64,000 nt of DNA from Paragordius varius (Eukaryota > Nematomorpha), in NCBI GenBank assembly GCA_964247055.1, contig OZ176057.1:6200001-6264000 (forward strand), read 5' to 3'. A program made the translations under genes and the position numbers. Below are positions 62,800 to 64,000 of this stretch, piece after piece. The notes under the pieces were generated by a model. It saw nothing but the letters and a program-made list of their open reading frames with translations. It made no database searches and was not told the origin of the DNA. Positions within the stretch are counted from its first letter, which is position 1, and the number at the start of each line of letters is the position of its first letter.

Positions 62800-63850
62800 G
62801 AAAATATGTGGTTTACTCGGCTACGGTGCATTTTTATATCCAATTAAATATTGACGGGCACTTTTACGGGAACATTGCTTTAAAGTTAATATTTTTGATG
62901 GCTGAATTGAGTTGGCTGGCCTAAGAATTAAAAAAACTAATGTTGCACTGAGAGCTCTCATACGGTTTCGAAATATTATATTTTAGCCATAAATTGTTCA
63001 AATAAATCATTTTTAAATGGGCAGAATAAAACTGAGAGGCTTATTCAAAAAAAGGCCTAGTCACTCTTCGCAATTGTAAAATAATATTTATCTAAATGTT
63101 TCGGGAACGTGCTTCTAACCTAGTGTTTTAAAAAAAATTGCAAGGATGGGGCTGGACTAGGCAAAGTCATTCTCAGCGCATTTATAAATAATAAAAAACA
63201 CCACGTTTAAATATTCATTAGCTCACATGCTATCCAAAAATTTGGTTCAACCTCAAAATTTTAATTCTTCTATATTCATGCTAAGTGGAGTCCAATTGTG
63301 AGGGGCATTAAAAAGGGCCTAGTTACCCTCGGCTCCATTGTAAAAACAATAAATATTCTTTATTGAAACTGACTGTGCCTACACATTTTCCAAGATAGTG
63401 CTTTAAAACCAATATATGTTAAAAAAAAGGGGCAAATTTTAGAAAATGGCTTAGTCACTGTCGGCGCTATTGGAAAACAATAAAAGTTCACTATTGAATT
63501 TGGATGGTCCTACACGCTTTCCAAAAAATTGCTTCAACGTCAAAATGTCTTAACGCCCGCATTTTTAGACTATGTAGGGCCAAATTGAGTGGCTAATTAA
63601 ATAAAAAGGGCTTAAGTTTCGGCGCAAGAAAATAATTTAAAAAATGTTTATTACAACTGACTGTACCTATACGTTTTGTTAATGTCGTGTCAAAACCAAC
63701 AATTCTTTCAAAACCCCATTTTCATATGAGTGAGAGGCTAAACAGAGGGGCTAATTTTTTAAACGGGCTTAGTCACACTCAGTGCCTTTGTGAAACATTA
63801 TTGGACACTGTGTTATTAGAAGAAATGAATTTAAAGCAAGCATTTATCCA
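62800..63850. repeat. About 190-bp satellite-like subrepeats, unit 4
   Basis: Matches 50,770-51,845: AAAATTGCTTCAACGTC, GGGCCAAATTGAGTGGCTAA, GGCTTAGTCACTGTCGGCGC blocks in the same order. Confidence 0.62.
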
Positions 63851-64000
63851 TTTAGTAATTTAAATGTAATAAGATGGCTATTTACTATGCAAACATATTA
63901 GAGGAAGCGTCGATTCTGGACATAATAGTATTTAAAATTTCATAAAAATTTGGTTAAAATTTTTTTAATATTTTCCCGCGGTTTACATAAAAAAATATCT

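Larger units (their letters stand above)
52080..64000. repeat. Tandem array unit 4 (runs off the right edge)
   Basis: Same backbone as units 1-3, broken by three insertions: hAT (52,107-55,540), Tc1/mariner (56,408-59,176) and an F3 MITE (61,106-61,623). Removing them restores the unit order: minisatellite, kinase pair (59,376-60,513), GCGGCAACCTAAATAGTGGC (60,828), satellite subrepeats (62,800-63,850), TTCCCGCGGTTTACATAAAA (63,972). Confidence 0.7.

Noticed and set aside
1-64000. CRISPR arrays, bacterial operons, rRNA genes, LTR elements
   Set aside because: No regularly spaced identical repeats, no rRNA sequence, no paired LTRs, and no reverse transcriptase or integrase motifs were seen; all genes have eukaryotic splice structure.

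Overview
The window is animal (metazoan) nuclear DNA that is extremely A+T-rich. It carries animal-type genes split by introns (alkaline phosphatase, a Fringe glycosyltransferase, a GILT thiol reductase, a Reeler-domain protein), many DNA transposons and MITEs, and a long tandem array of decayed repeats. Notch-pathway Fringe and GILT point to an animal, probably an invertebrate; I cannot name the phylum. Most real exons are short and were found by reading splice sites and protein motifs.

Region 1 (1-30,240) is the gene-bearing half. It holds the last two exons of an alkaline phosphatase (+, 31-923); a four-exon gene for a small single-pass membrane protein with a Lys/Ser-rich tail (-, 1,389-4,839); a fragment resembling fringe exon 1 (+, about 6,806-7,090); a complete seven-exon fringe gene (+, 8,118-12,488, 397 aa); a complete five-exon GILT gene (-, 13,380-21,040, 259 aa); and the first two exons of a Reeler-domain gene (-, 26,748-27,850). 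Introns and spacers are filled by several inverted-repeat MITE families, two 1.2-kb palindromic elements and an apparently intact Tc1/mariner-type transposon sitting inside GILT intron 1. A tRNA-derived SINE closes the region (30,240-30,417).

Region 2 (about 30,860-64,000) is a higher-order tandem duplication. Its unit is an unrecognised gene ('gene X', partial copy at 30,860-32,113, fuller copy at 44,050-45,754) followed by 3.5-7.5-kb non-coding units, seen four times. Each unit carries 90-bp minisatellites, an inverted pair of serine/threonine-kinase C-lobe fragments and, in three units, about 190-bp satellite-like subrepeats. A hAT element (52,107-55,540) and a second, broken Tc1/mariner element (56,408-59,176) are inserted in the fourth unit.

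The most unusual observation is the Tc1/mariner-type transposase at 18,218-19,500. Its 395-codon frame is interrupted by four GT-AG introns of only 26, 24, 23 and 22 nt, all needed to keep the frame. The diverged second copy keeps the 22-nt intron at the same codon and phase with a different intron sequence. The host genes here have introns of 98 nt or longer. A second unusual feature is a set of three MITE families that share ACCATTT...AAATGGT termini but carry different subterminal minisatellites; one copy has split a gene X exon, with the empty site preserved in the paralogue.
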